Part shown: one piece after another, positions 1 through 5,522 of the stretch
Layout: each line of letters opens with the position of its first letter
Numbering within the stretch: the first letter of the stretch is position 1
NCBI RefSeq assembly: GCF_023661085.1
Contig: NZ_JAHDJT010000096.1
Location: 1 to 5,522 of the forward strand
DNA: 5,522 nt
DNA from: Wolbachia pipientis
GTDB lineage: Bacteria; Pseudomonadota; Alphaproteobacteria; Rickettsiales; Anaplasmataceae
Direction: 5' to 3'
Notes under the pieces: generated by a model
What the model saw: only the letters and a program-made list of their open reading frames with translations
What the model was told of the DNA's origin: nothing
Database searches by the model: none
Translations under genes and position numbers: made by a program

Positions 1-56
1 AAATAGAGAGTGGAATAACTAGCTACCTCGGGGTTTTATTGTCTTTTTCTCCTGTC

Positions 57-71
57 TGGTAAATTTCTTAA
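57..71 (+). repeat. Direct repeat, copy A (pairs with 186-200)
   Basis: The 15 bases TGGTAAATTTCTTAA occur here and again, identically, 129 bases downstream. The similarity reaches leftward in degenerate form: a G-run, then a T-rich tract interrupted by C and G, precedes both copies (about 29-56 here, about 162-185 in copy B). The full unit is therefore probably about 45 bases. Read on the reverse strand, both copies can encode a peptide beginning KKFT followed by lysine-rich residues, but neither has a credible gene around it. Most likely this is a dispersed intergenic repeat. Confidence 0.55.
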
Positions 72-185
72 ATATTATAGCTTAGACTAGTTGCGGTTAA
101 AAGCAGCTAAATTGCAGCGTTTAAAGCATAAAAACGCCAATACTAAAAATAAATACTGACTAGGGCCTTTTTTGCTTTTTTCGCT

Positions 186-200
186 TGGTAAATTTCTTAA
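186..200 (+). repeat. Direct repeat, copy B (pairs with 57-71)
   Basis: This is the identical second copy of the 15-base core, preceded by a T-rich tract (167-181) that resembles, with gaps, the tract before copy A. On the reverse strand a 14-codon frame (204 down to 160) starts with ATG and runs through this copy. It is too short and has no ribosome binding site, so I do not call it a gene. The T-tract has no stem before it and so is not a convincing terminator. Confidence 0.55.
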
Positions 201-299
201 GCATAAGGGTTACACCAACTTTCGTTATCAAACAAGATACATAATAAATTGCTAAACCTCTAATCGTAGGGAAACTTTTTAATTTACTATTGAGATTTA

Positions 300-383
300 T
301 TATAAGATTTTATTGACTTCTCTAAAAATTTTGTTTACAGAGCTTAGTAACTCAGTTATTCCTTGCGGAAAGCCGAGGTGCAT
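300..383 (-). pseudogene. 27-codon reverse-strand reading frame, probable remnant of a repeated small ORF
   Basis: Reading leftward from an ATG at 383-381, the frame encodes 27 residues starting MHLGFPQGITELL and ends at TAA (302-300). The composition is protein-like (mixed charged and hydrophobic, amphipathic second half), unlike the poly-K/N/I nonsense expected from random AT-rich DNA. Just upstream on the same strand, a different frame reads FGVLKHLKLE, which a one-base shift would join to this frame. That suggests a frameshifted, decayed longer ORF. I have a loose memory of similar short peptides recurring in Wolbachia intergenic repeats but cannot confirm it. No Shine-Dalgarno sequence is visible, and it may be nothing. 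Confidence 0.25.
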
Positions 384-489
384 TTGCTTCAAGTTTCAAG
401 TGCTTTAACACCCCAAAATAATAGAAATGGTGCTGAATAAAGAATTTTATATTGGTTACAAGTAGTATAATTTATGATTATTTTCTGTA

Positions 490-506
490 ATATGTAAATT
501 ACATAT
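490..506. promoter_or_regulatory. 17-bp palindrome, possible operator
   Basis: The arms ATATGTAA (490-497) and TTACATAT (499-506) are perfect reverse complements around one central A. The shape and length fit a dimeric regulator's binding site. A consensus-perfect TATAAT lies just upstream at 466-471, but without a good -35 box. No gene starts within the next 350 bases, so the target is unknown. AT-rich DNA produces such palindromes by chance fairly often. Confidence 0.25.
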
Positions 507-602
507 GCTGCTACAGGCATTAAAAGTTAGTTAATAAAGTATAGTGTATTATATAAAATATAAGGCAGGTCTTTATACTTACAGATGAGTAAATTTGTCA
601 TA

Positions 603-678
603 AAGTTTAATAGTGTCTGTTACTGCTAATAACCCTCTAGCCTCACACCTAAAAGCAGTAACAGACACTATTAAACTT
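603..678. repeat. Perfect 25-bp inverted repeat with 26-nt loop
   Basis: The arm 603-627 is the exact reverse complement of 654-678, with no mismatch over 25 bp. The loop 628-653 is comparatively C-rich. Pairing stops sharply at both ends. Neither strand shows a U-run directly after the stem, so it is not a standard intrinsic terminator, although a long stem like this would still block or protect transcripts. There is no obvious target-site duplication at the flanks (TA on the left, AT on the right). Candidates are a palindromic dispersed element (as known in Rickettsiales), a MITE-like remnant, or a structured RNA/terminator for whatever lies upstream. Confidence 0.85.
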
Positions 679-712
679 ATTATAGAACTTACTTAAAGTA
701 AATACTTAACTA

Positions 713-730
713 AAAATATTATAATATTTT
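713..730. repeat. 18-bp perfect AT-only palindrome
   Basis: The halves 713-721 and 722-730 are exact reverse complements, composed only of A and T. Copies of TTAAC flank or overlap it at 706-710 and 729-733. It lies about 100 bases upstream of the cox -35 box. It could be an easily melted or curved upstream element or a protein-binding site, but low-complexity AT sequence makes chance a serious alternative. Confidence 0.4.
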
Positions 731-776
731 AACTTAAAATAGATTCATGTAAATGCTTTTTCCCCTAAATTAGTAC

Positions 777-789
777 TATACTATTATAC
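777..789 (+). repeat. 13-base direct repeat, upstream copy
   Basis: TATACTATTATAC here is repeated identically at 850-862, an offset of 73 bases. The downstream copy contains the probable -10 hexamer of the cox promoter. This copy lacks a good -35 partner, since the hexamer at the right distance (759-764) is TTTCCC. It may be a decayed duplicated promoter or a second regulator contact. Confidence 0.4.
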
Positions 790-831
790 TTATCAAATGC
801 TAAAAAATTATTAATCATTGCTAATCTCTGT

Positions 832-860
832 TTGCATAGTAAGTTTATATATACTATTAT
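832..860 (+). promoter_or_regulatory. Probable sigma-70-type promoter of the cox operon
   Basis: TTGCAT at 832-837 (4 of 6 to the -35 consensus) and TATTAT at 855-860 (5 of 6 to the -10 consensus) are separated by exactly 17 bases. Transcription would start near 867, giving a leader of about 27 bases before the coxB ATG. This is the best-spaced pair in the region. Downstream genes through 4223 are nearly contiguous, so this promoter would serve the whole cox cluster. Confidence 0.6.
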
Positions 861-862
861 AC
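850..862 (+). repeat. 13-base direct repeat, copy over the cox -10 box
   Basis: This copy is identical to 777-789 and covers the TATTAT -10 hexamer at 855-860. The overlap suggests either a duplicated promoter segment or a binding site for a regulator that would occlude RNA polymerase. Confidence 0.4.
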
Positions 863-893
863 GGTATGTCACTTAGTTTTACAGCAAACAAGT

Positions 894-1658
894 ATGATAA
901 AGTTATTTGTATTATTGATAATGTTTTACTCGAGTATATCAGCTGCTTCTGCTCCTACCTCCTGGCAATTTGGATTTCCTTCTCCTGCAACTGAGGTAAT
1001 GGAAGTTGTAGTTAAGTCACATTCGTTTGTGATGAGTATAATGGTTGCAATAATGCTTCTCGTATGGGCACTGCTTGCTTATGTAGTATTTCGCTTTCGT
1101 AAGAGCAAAGTGAAGGATATAAGTAAGACAAGTCATAATATCCTTTTGGAAATCGTCTGGTTTGTTATACCAACGATTATTGTTGGAATATTGGCCTTTA
1201 AAAACGCTGAATTAATTAAGCTGCAGGAAAAGGTACCAAAGGCTGACATAACACTGAAAGTTATTGGTCATCAATGGTATTGGAGCTATCAATATCCAGA
1301 ATATCAAGGTGTGTCGTTTGACAGCTATATTAAGGGAAAAGATGACTTTAGCGAAGGAGATTTGAAACTATTCTCTGTTGACAATAATGTTGTTTTGCCT
1401 ATCAATACTAACGTTCGTTTACAAGTGACGGCAGGAGATGTGATACACAGTTGGGGAATACCAGCTTTCGGTATAAAAATTGATGCAATACCAGGAAGAC
1501 TAAATGAAGCATGGTTTAATGTCAAAAAGCCTGGTATTTATTATGGGCAATGTTATGAATTGTGTGGTCAAGGTCATGGATTTATGCCAATTGTTGTTGA
1601 GGCAGTAAGTAAAGAAGATTTTAATAAGTGGATCGAAAATAAAAAATTAGTGAGTTAA
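894..1658 (+). CDS. coxB: Cytochrome c oxidase subunit II
   Basis: This subunit accepts electrons from cytochrome c at its binuclear CuA centre and passes them to heme a of CoxA. The CuA domain faces the periplasm. The 254-residue length is normal for the bacterial family. Residues 1-19 look like a signal peptide (MIKLFVLLIM start, SAASA near the cleavage site). Membrane helices lie at about 45-67 and 84-102. The motif GHQWYW (126-130 region) supplies the aromatic electron-entry patch. All CuA ligands are present: H185, C220, E222 (backbone carbonyl; this glutamate also contributes to the Mg site in the family), C224, H228 and M231. The ATG at 894 is chosen because it gives the signal peptide and follows a well-placed promoter. 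The upstream bases contain no clear Shine-Dalgarno sequence, so initiation may be weak. It is the first gene of the cox cluster, 15 bases before coxA. Confidence 0.97.
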   Translation: MIKLFVLLIMFYSSISAASAPTSWQFGFPSPATEVMEVVVKSHSFVMSIMVAIMLLVWALLAYVVFRFRKSKVKDISKTSHNILLEIVWFVIPTIIVGILAFKNAELIKLQEKVPKADITLKVIGHQWYWSYQYPEYQGVSFDSYIKGKDDFSEGDLKLFSVDNNVVLPINTNVRLQVTAGDVIHSWGIPAFGIKIDAIPGRLNEAWFNVKKPGIYYGQCYELCGQGHGFMPIVVEAVSKEDFNKWIENKKLVS

Positions 1659-1661
1659 ATT

Positions 1662-1666
1662 GGAAG
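1662..1666 (+). promoter_or_regulatory. Ribosome binding site of coxA
   Basis: GGAAG lies seven bases before the coxA ATG at 1674, within the 15-base gap after coxB. It is one of the few recognisable Shine-Dalgarno sequences here and supports that start. Confidence 0.6.
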
Positions 1667-1673
1667 TATAGAT

Positions 1674-3224
1674 ATGAGTGATGTACCAAAAGGTATAAAG
1701 CGTTGGCTATTTTCTACTAACCATAAAGACATAGGAACGCTGTACATTATTTTCTCCATACTAGCTGGAATTATTGGTGGATTATTATCAGTGGTTATTC
1801 GTACTCAACTAATGCACATTAATATACTTAACAATAACTATCAATTATATAACGTGATGGTTACAGGGCATGCGGTAATAATGGTGTTTTTTATGATAAT
1901 GCCAGCACTAATGGGAGGGTTTGGTAATTGGCTCGTACCTCTTATGATTGGTGCACCAGATATGGCATTTCCCCGTATGAATAATTTAAGTTTTTGGTTG
2001 TTAGTATCATCTTTTATTTTACTTGTCCTTTCAGCATTTGCTGGCGAAGGTCCTGGAACAGGTTGGACTTTATATCCACCTCTGTCACAAGTCATGTCCC
2101 ATCCAAGTGCAGGAGTTGACCTTGCCATACTTGCACTCCATATTGCTGGTATGTCATCGATTGTTGGAGCGATCAATTTTATAGTTACTATATTTAACAT
2201 GCGTGCAAAGGGTATGTCATTAACTAAGATGCCACTATTTGTTTGGTCTGTTTTATTAACGTCATTCATGCTAATTGTTGCTTTACCGGTGCTTGCTGGT
2301 GCTATAACTATGCTGCTCACTGATCGCAACATTGGTACTTCCTTTTTTGATCCTGCCGGAGGTGGTGACCCTGTATTGTTTCAACATCTATTTTGGTTTT
2401 TTGGTCATCCGGAAGTTTACATAATTATTTTTCCTGCGTTTGGTATCATAAGCCAAATCGTGTCAACTTTTTCTCATAGGTCGATATTTGGTTATATGGG
2501 AATGGTCTATGCAATGATAGGCATAGCAGTGTTTGGCTTTATGGTTTGGGCTCACCATATGTTTACTGTTGGGCTTAGTGAAGATGCTGCCATATTTTTT
2601 AGCACCAGCACAATTTTCATTGGTGTTATAACTGGTGTTAAAGTCTTTAGCTGGATTGCAACTATGTGGGGTGGAGCGATTGAGCTTAAAACCCCTATGT
2701 TATTTGCACTAGGTTTTATTTTTATGTTCGTTGGCGGTGGCATAACCGGAATAATTCTGTCTCAAGGTGGAATAGATAAGCTTTTGCACGATACCTATTA
2801 TGTTGTTGCTCACTTTCACTATGTCATGTCACTTGCTGCAATATTCGGAGCCTTCGCTGGCTTTTATTATTGGATAGGTAAAATGTCGGGTAAACAGTAT
2901 AATGAGTGCCTGGGAAAAATACATTTTTGGCTTACTTTTATTAGTACCAATATCACTTTCTTACCTCAGCATTTTCTAGGATTAGCTGGTATGCCAAGGC
3001 GTATACCCGACTATCCAGATGCATTCATTCCTTGGAATTATGTGTCCTCAATTGGTTCATATATGTCCTTCATTTCAGTTATGCTTTTTGTGTTTATAGT
3101 TGTACACCTCTTCAGATGGGGCAAGAAAGCTGGAAATAATCCTTGGGGAAGTGATACTTTGGAGTGGACAATATCTTCACCACCACCTTTTCATGCTTTC
3201 GAAAAACCGCCAGTGGTGAAATAG
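1674..3224 (+). CDS. coxA: Cytochrome c oxidase subunit I (aa3 type, A1 family)
   Basis: This is the catalytic subunit of the terminal oxidase: it reduces O2 to water at the heme a3/CuB site and pumps protons across the inner membrane. The 516-residue length and about 12 helices are standard. Visible ligands are H66 and H382 for heme a, H380 for heme a3, and H245, H294 and H295 for CuB, with Y249 as the cross-linked tyrosine (WFFGHPEVY). H372 and D373 provide the Mg site. Proton-path residues of the A1 type are intact: D96, N85, N103, S161/S162 and E247 for the D-channel, and S260, T320 and K323 for the K-channel. The segment at 302-312 ([11 protein letters not shown]) departs from the usual VDTRAYFTSAT-like stretch. 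Stretches 2164-2184 and 2631-2650 resemble the Wolbachia coxA typing-primer sites. The stop is one base before ctaB, implying coupled translation. Confidence 0.98.
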   Translation: MSDVPKGIKRWLFSTNHKDIGTLYIIFSILAGIIGGLLSVVIRTQLMHINILNNNYQLYNVMVTGHAVIMVFFMIMPALMGGFGNWLVPLMIGAPDMAFPRMNNLSFWLLVSSFILLVLSAFAGEGPGTGWTLYPPLSQVMSHPSAGVDLAILALHIAGMSSIVGAINFIVTIFNMRAKGMSLTKMPLFVWSVLLTSFMLIVALPVLAGAITMLLTDRNIGTSFFDPAGGGDPVLFQHLFWFFGHPEVYIIIFPAFGIISQIVSTFSHRSIFGYMGMVYAMIGIAVFGFMVWAHHMFTVGLSEDAAIFFSTSTIFIGVITGVKVFSWIATMWGGAIELKTPMLFALGFIFMFVGGGITGIILSQGGIDKLLHDTYYVVAHFHYVMSLAAIFGAFAGFYYWIGKMSGKQYNECLGKIHFWLTFISTNITFLPQHFLGLAGMPRRIPDYPDAFIPWNYVSSIGSYMSFISVMLFVFIVVHLFRWGKKAGNNPWGSDTLEWTISSPPPFHAFEKPPVVK

Positions 3225-3225
3225 A

Positions 3226-4113
3226 ATGTATACAAGTACTTTGTTAAATGTTGAATCAACAATATTGGATTTTTGGCGTTTGCTAAAGCCAAGGATAATG
3301 TATCTTGTAGTATTTACTGCAGTTGCTGGGATGGTTGCTGCACCAGGTAGTATTCATCCTTTTCTTGCACTAATATCTCTTGTATGTGTTGCTCTTGGTT
3401 CAGGATCCGCAGGTGCCATAAATATGTGGTACGATAGGGACATAGATCTTCTCATGGAAAGAACAAAAGATCGTCCTATACCTTCAGGTAGAGTTTCTGC
3501 AGAGAGCGCGCTCGAATTTGGTATAACCCTTGGAGTATTGTCGGTATTTATTATGGCAATAGCAGTGAACTATATTTCCGCTGCTTTGCTTGCAGTTAGT
3601 ATATTATTTTACGTTTTCATATACACAATTTGGCTCAAAAGACGCACTCCGCAAAATATTGTTATCGGCGGTGCATCAGGTGCTTTTCCTCCAATGATTG
3701 GTTGGGCAATTGTGACTAACTCTGTAAGTTGGGAAAGTTTTATTCTATTTCTAATAATTTTTATGTGGACTCCACCACACTTTTGGGCTCTATCCTTAAA
3801 TAAGTCCGAAGACTATATAAAAGCGTCGATTCCAATGTTCAATGTTATTTATGGCCCAGAGAAAACAAGAAAACATATATTAATTTACAGTGTGTTGCTG
3901 GTGCTAACTAGCTTACTTCCAGCACTGTTTTTGAAAAAGGCTCTATTTTACCTAAGTCTGGCAATCCTTGAGGGTTGCATTTTTATTTGGTATGCTGTAT
4001 CTATTATAAGGCTCAAAAATCATAGCTCACAGAAAAAAATGTTTTCTTATTCAATTTCTTATCTATTTTTTCTGTTTACTAGTATTATTTTTTGTTCTAC
4101 TGATTTGTTTTAG
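3226..4113 (+). CDS. ctaB: Protoheme IX farnesyltransferase (heme O synthase)
   Basis: This enzyme transfers the farnesyl group of farnesyl diphosphate to the vinyl group of heme b, giving heme O, the precursor of heme A for CoxA. It is an integral inner-membrane UbiA-superfamily protein. At 295 residues the length is typical. The first prenyl-diphosphate/Mg motif is N66 followed by YDRDID (69-74), with DRP at 82-84. The family signature [16 protein letters not shown] starts at 138 and runs on to FPPMIGW. A second conserved loop is [10 protein letters not shown] (181-190), followed by ED at 195-196. Several hydrophobic helices fill the remainder. The start is one base after the coxA stop and agrees with the usual short N-terminus before the conserved LLKPRIM. 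Its place directly after coxA matches alphaproteobacterial cox operons. The symbol cyoE is also used for this family, but the neighbours make ctaB the better name. Confidence 0.96.
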   Translation: MYTSTLLNVESTILDFWRLLKPRIMYLVVFTAVAGMVAAPGSIHPFLALISLVCVALGSGSAGAINMWYDRDIDLLMERTKDRPIPSGRVSAESALEFGITLGVLSVFIMAIAVNYISAALLAVSILFYVFIYTIWLKRRTPQNIVIGGASGAFPPMIGWAIVTNSVSWESFILFLIIFMWTPPHFWALSLNKSEDYIKASIPMFNVIYGPEKTRKHILIYSVLLVLTSLLPALFLKKALFYLSLAILEGCIFIWYAVSIIRLKNHSSQKKMFSYSISYLFFLFTSIIFCSTDLF

Positions 4114-4115
4114 CT

Positions 4116-4223
4116 ATGAAAGAACGGCAGAAACATAAAAACTATTTTTTGTTTTTCCTTCTAATAGTGTTCGTTGTTGCGCTTTTCTTTGTTTCTATAA
4201 TAAAATTTAAGGGTACAGCTTAA
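4116..4223 (+). CDS. coxF: Small single-span membrane protein, CoxF-like
   Basis: This is a 35-residue frame whose ATG lies two bases after the ctaB stop. It has a basic N-terminus (MKERQKHKNY), one hydrophobic helix at about 11-29 and a short tail (KFKGTA). Size, topology (cytoplasmic basic tail, one span) and the VSIIKFKG ending resemble CoxF. That poorly characterised small protein is encoded between ctaB and ctaG in many alphaproteobacterial cox operons and is presumed to help oxidase assembly. No Shine-Dalgarno sequence is evident, so translation probably depends on ribosomes finishing ctaB. The next gene is not ctaG, so the conserved neighbourhood is broken just after it. The family assignment rests on position and general shape. 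A chance ORF is possible but unlikely given the tight spacing and the classic tail-helix pattern. Confidence 0.6.
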   Translation: MKERQKHKNYFLFFLLIVFVVALFFVSIIKFKGTA

Positions 4224-4252
4224 ATGCCTTGTATCCATGTGCTTCATTGAAA

Positions 4253-4281
4253 TTGTGCTTTCGTAAAAGCAGCTATATACT
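4253..4281 (+). promoter_or_regulatory. Possible promoter for rnhA and the following gene
   Basis: TTGTGC (4253-4258) and TATACT (4276-4281) are 17 bases apart. The -10 box is good (5 of 6) and the -35 weak (3 of 6). A 6-bp stem (4256-4261 with 4266-4271, loop CGTA) lies between the hexamers; without a following T-run it is not a terminator. A perfect TATAAT at 4293-4298 is too near the rnhA ATG to serve a leadered transcript. Together with the change of function, this suggests a separate transcription unit from the cox genes, though read-through cannot be excluded because no terminator is seen. Confidence 0.4.
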
Positions 4282-4303
4282 TTATTAATTCATATAATTA
4301 AGG

Positions 4304-4741
4304 ATGAATAAAAAGGAAGTGACAATATATACGGATGGAGCGTGCCTTGGTAATCCTGGAGCAGGAGGATGGGCGGCAATTATACTATTTCAAAATCATA
4401 GAAAGGATGTTTATGGTAGGAAAGAAAATACCACAAACAATAAAATGGAGTTAACAGCAGTGATCAATGGACTGAAGGCGTTAAAATTTTCTTGTAATAT
4501 TAATTTATATACGGATAGTTTCTATGTCAAACATGGTATAACAGAGTGGATAAATAAGTGGAAAGTGAATGGCTGGAAGACAAGTAGTAAAAAATCAGTA
4601 AAAAATATGGAGTTGTGGAAAGAATTGGATAACATTGCTTTACAACACAAGATTAATTGGAGGTGGGTTAAAGCTCACAATGGCGATAAATATAATGAGG
4701 AGGCTGATAGTTTAGCAAGAAAAGCAATAATCGATGCTTAA
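4304..4741 (+). CDS. rnhA: Ribonuclease HI
   Basis: This cytoplasmic endonuclease cuts the RNA strand of RNA/DNA hybrids, removing R-loops and primer remnants in a metal-dependent reaction. At 145 residues it is slightly shorter than the E. coli enzyme (155). The first strand carries YTDGACLGNPGAGGWAAI with catalytic D11. The other active-site residues are E49 (in NNKMELTA), D71 (in LYTDSFYV) and D135 (in NEEADSLAR), with the accessory H125 (VKAHNG). The basic tryptophan-rich stretch W86-K100 (WKVNGWKTSSKK) is the substrate-binding handle of the bacterial type. The start fits the family's short N-terminus before the first strand. AAGG directly abuts the ATG, so it is too close to be an efficient ribosome binding site. 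The 3' end overlaps the next gene by 8 bases. Confidence 0.96.
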   Translation: MNKKEVTIYTDGACLGNPGAGGWAAIILFQNHRKDVYGRKENTTNNKMELTAVINGLKALKFSCNINLYTDSFYVKHGITEWINKWKVNGWKTSSKKSVKNMELWKELDNIALQHKINWRWVKAHNGDKYNEEADSLARKAIIDA

Positions 4742-5522
4742 AAAAATCACCATATTATTTTCTATAGTTTTATTATTTACGCTCTGCTTCTTTATCTTTT
4801 TCAAAGATAAGGGTCCTTTGGAAGTTAATATTAGTTATGTCAATTTTTACTTAAAGAATAAGATATCGAAAGCATTTGCCAACTCAAACGTCAATATGGA
4901 GAGTACTTTAGTTATTTGGCAAAGAGATGGCATAGATCCATATCTAGTCATTACAGATTTAAAAATAGTGAATCCTGGCTTTACTATAAAAGTTCCTAAC
5001 CTTTTTGTGCATTTTAAGTTCAGTTCTTTGTTACAAACCAGTGTAAATTTCTCTCAAGTCTCGGCTGATAATGTTTATGTGCATATCAACCAGGAAAAAG
5101 ACGACTTCAAGGCAGTTGATTTTAATTCGAAAAATTTTTTGAAAGCAGTAAGGAAATTCTTTTTTGGCTTAAATGCGGGTTCAAAGATTGAAATTACTAA
5201 CATTGCTATCAATAAAAGCACGGAAGGTGAATTTTTCATTGATAAAGCATATGCAGGGAAGGGGGAAGATTTCAATGTTTTGGATATTCGTGTCCATACA
5301 AAAGAAGATAAAGGATTTCTAGATGATTTATCCATTACGATAAAAAACCGCAATAATTTACTAAATTTGTATGGAACATTCTATAACCTAAAGTTAGGGC
5401 TATTTAACGAGTTTTCTACACTAGTTAAAAGTTACAATTTGGACAGAGAAATAGGGTTCAAAGGAAACTTTTCAATGAGAATTAATGGAAAGGATGAAGT
5501 TGTAGATGGAAACATATACATA
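4734..5522 (+). CDS. AsmA/YhdP-like (DUF3971-type) envelope protein, N-terminal part
   Basis: The frame is open from an ATG at 4734, inside the end of rnhA, to the right edge: 263 codons without a stop, so the gene is truncated by the window. Residues 1-4 are basic (MLKK), and 5-23 form one hydrophobic helix, a signal anchor placing the rest in the periplasm. What follows alternates in beta-strand fashion. The stretch 58-118 (TLVIWQRDGIDPYLVITDLK and on through VPNLFVHFKFSSLLQ to VYVHIN) has the pattern seen at the start of AsmA/YhdP/TamB-like proteins: a bilayer-adjacent strand, then a dxxL strand, then a SLL helix, then a strand. These proteins are thought to move phospholipid between inner and outer membranes. 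The hydrophobic N-terminus directly after the ATG supports the start, and no Shine-Dalgarno sequence is close by. The 8-base overlap implies coupling to rnhA. Family assignment is by pattern only. Confidence 0.65.
   Translation, partial: MLKKITILFSIVLLFTLCFFIFFKDKGPLEVNISYVNFYLKNKISKAFANSNVNMESTLVIWQRDGIDPYLVITDLKIVNPGFTIKVPNLFVHFKFSSLLQTSVNFSQVSADNVYVHINQEKDDFKAVDFNSKNFLKAVRKFFFGLNAGSKIEITNIAINKSTEGEFFIDKAYAGKGEDFNVLDIRVHTKEDKGFLDDLSITIKNRNNLLNLYGTFYNLKLGLFNEFSTLVKSYNLDREIGFKGNFSMRINGKDEVVDGNIYI

Larger units (their letters stand above)
1..893. other. Long AT-rich non-coding region upstream of coxB
   Basis: All frames are broken by frequent stops, and I find no tRNA, rRNA or convincing protein gene on either strand. 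The left edge is open in one forward frame only to a TAA at 60-62, too short to call the end of a gene. The stretch carries several repeats and palindromes, listed separately, and the cox promoter near its right end. Such long, decayed spacers full of short repeats are typical of Wolbachia-like genomes. It could also hold the promoter of a leftward gene starting beyond base 1, but no start codon for one is visible here. Confidence 0.8.

Noticed and set aside
117..137. GCGTTT/AAACGC stem as a terminator
   Set aside because: It is six base pairs with a 9-base loop and no T-run directly after it on either strand.
160..204. 14-codon lysine-rich reverse frame starting MLKKFTKRKK
   Set aside because: It is produced by the T-rich tract of the direct repeat. 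The second repeat copy lacks a start codon, so coding is not supported.
585..629. 14-codon forward frame starting ATGAGTAAA
   Set aside because: It runs straight into the 25-bp inverted repeat arm, has no ribosome binding site and is too short to judge.
693..737. Several TTAA motifs suggesting CtrA binding sites
   Set aside because: Spacings do not fit the TTAA-N7-TTAA pattern (the clearest pair is nine apart), and TTAA is frequent in AT-rich DNA.
1325..1525. 66-codon reverse frame within coxB
   Set aside because: Shadow of the CuA domain coding region, with no independent evidence.
1841..2332. 163-codon open frame on the reverse strand within coxA
   Set aside because: It lies wholly opposite well-defined catalytic coding sequence. 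Its composition mirrors coxA codons, and there is no start signal or recognisable domain.
2552..2743. 63-codon reverse frame within coxA
   Set aside because: Shadow of conserved coxA helices.
4256..4271. Hairpin after the coxF-like gene as a terminator
   Set aside because: The stem is only 6 bp and no T-run follows. It sits between promoter-like hexamers instead.
5075..5353. 92-codon reverse frame opposite the AsmA-like gene
   Set aside because: The forward frame is open over all 263 codons, starts with a proper signal anchor and is coupled to rnhA. The reverse frame has no such support.

Overview
The window reads as a chromosomal segment of a Wolbachia-type alphaproteobacterium (Rickettsiales, Anaplasmataceae). 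The DNA is AT-rich, and the first 893 bases are repeat-strewn and non-coding. They are followed by an alphaproteobacterial aa3 cytochrome c oxidase operon. Within coxA, the two stretches at 2164-2184 and 2631-2650 match, as I remember them, the published Wolbachia coxA typing-primer sites. They are spaced to give the familiar ~487 bp interval, and each carries one silent mismatch. I therefore favour Wolbachia strongly, possibly a lineage other than the best-studied insect ones.

Layout: 1-893 holds no convincing protein gene. It contains a degenerate direct repeat (57-71 and 186-200), a 27-codon reverse-strand reading frame (300-383), a 17-bp palindrome (490-506), a perfect 25-bp inverted repeat with a 26-nt loop (603-678), an 18-bp all-AT palindrome (713-730) and a 13-bp direct repeat. 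The second copy of that direct repeat overlaps the probable -10 box of the cox operon promoter (832-860). Next come coxB (894-1658), coxA (1674-3224), ctaB (3226-4113) and a 35-codon membrane-peptide gene (4116-4223) that looks like coxF. All are on the + strand with gaps of 15, 1 and 2 bases. After an 80-base gap with its own promoter-like sequence comes rnhA (4304-4741). It overlaps by 8 bases a gene running off the right edge (4734-5522), whose product resembles the N-terminus of the AsmA/YhdP/DUF3971 envelope family.

How they work together: CoxA and CoxB are the catalytic and CuA subunits of the proton-pumping terminal oxidase. CtaB makes heme O, the precursor of the heme A that CoxA needs. 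The coxF-like peptide sits where alphaproteobacterial cox operons carry a small assembly-associated membrane protein. The usual downstream partners ctaG (Cox11) and coxC (subunit III) do not follow within the window. RNase HI and the AsmA-like protein are functionally unrelated to respiration and probably form a second, translationally coupled unit. I do not see evidence of a new defence, mobile or biosynthetic system. The most interesting items are the tiny coxF-like gene, the 25-bp inverted repeat, a divergent segment in CoxA, and the repeat remnants upstream of coxB.
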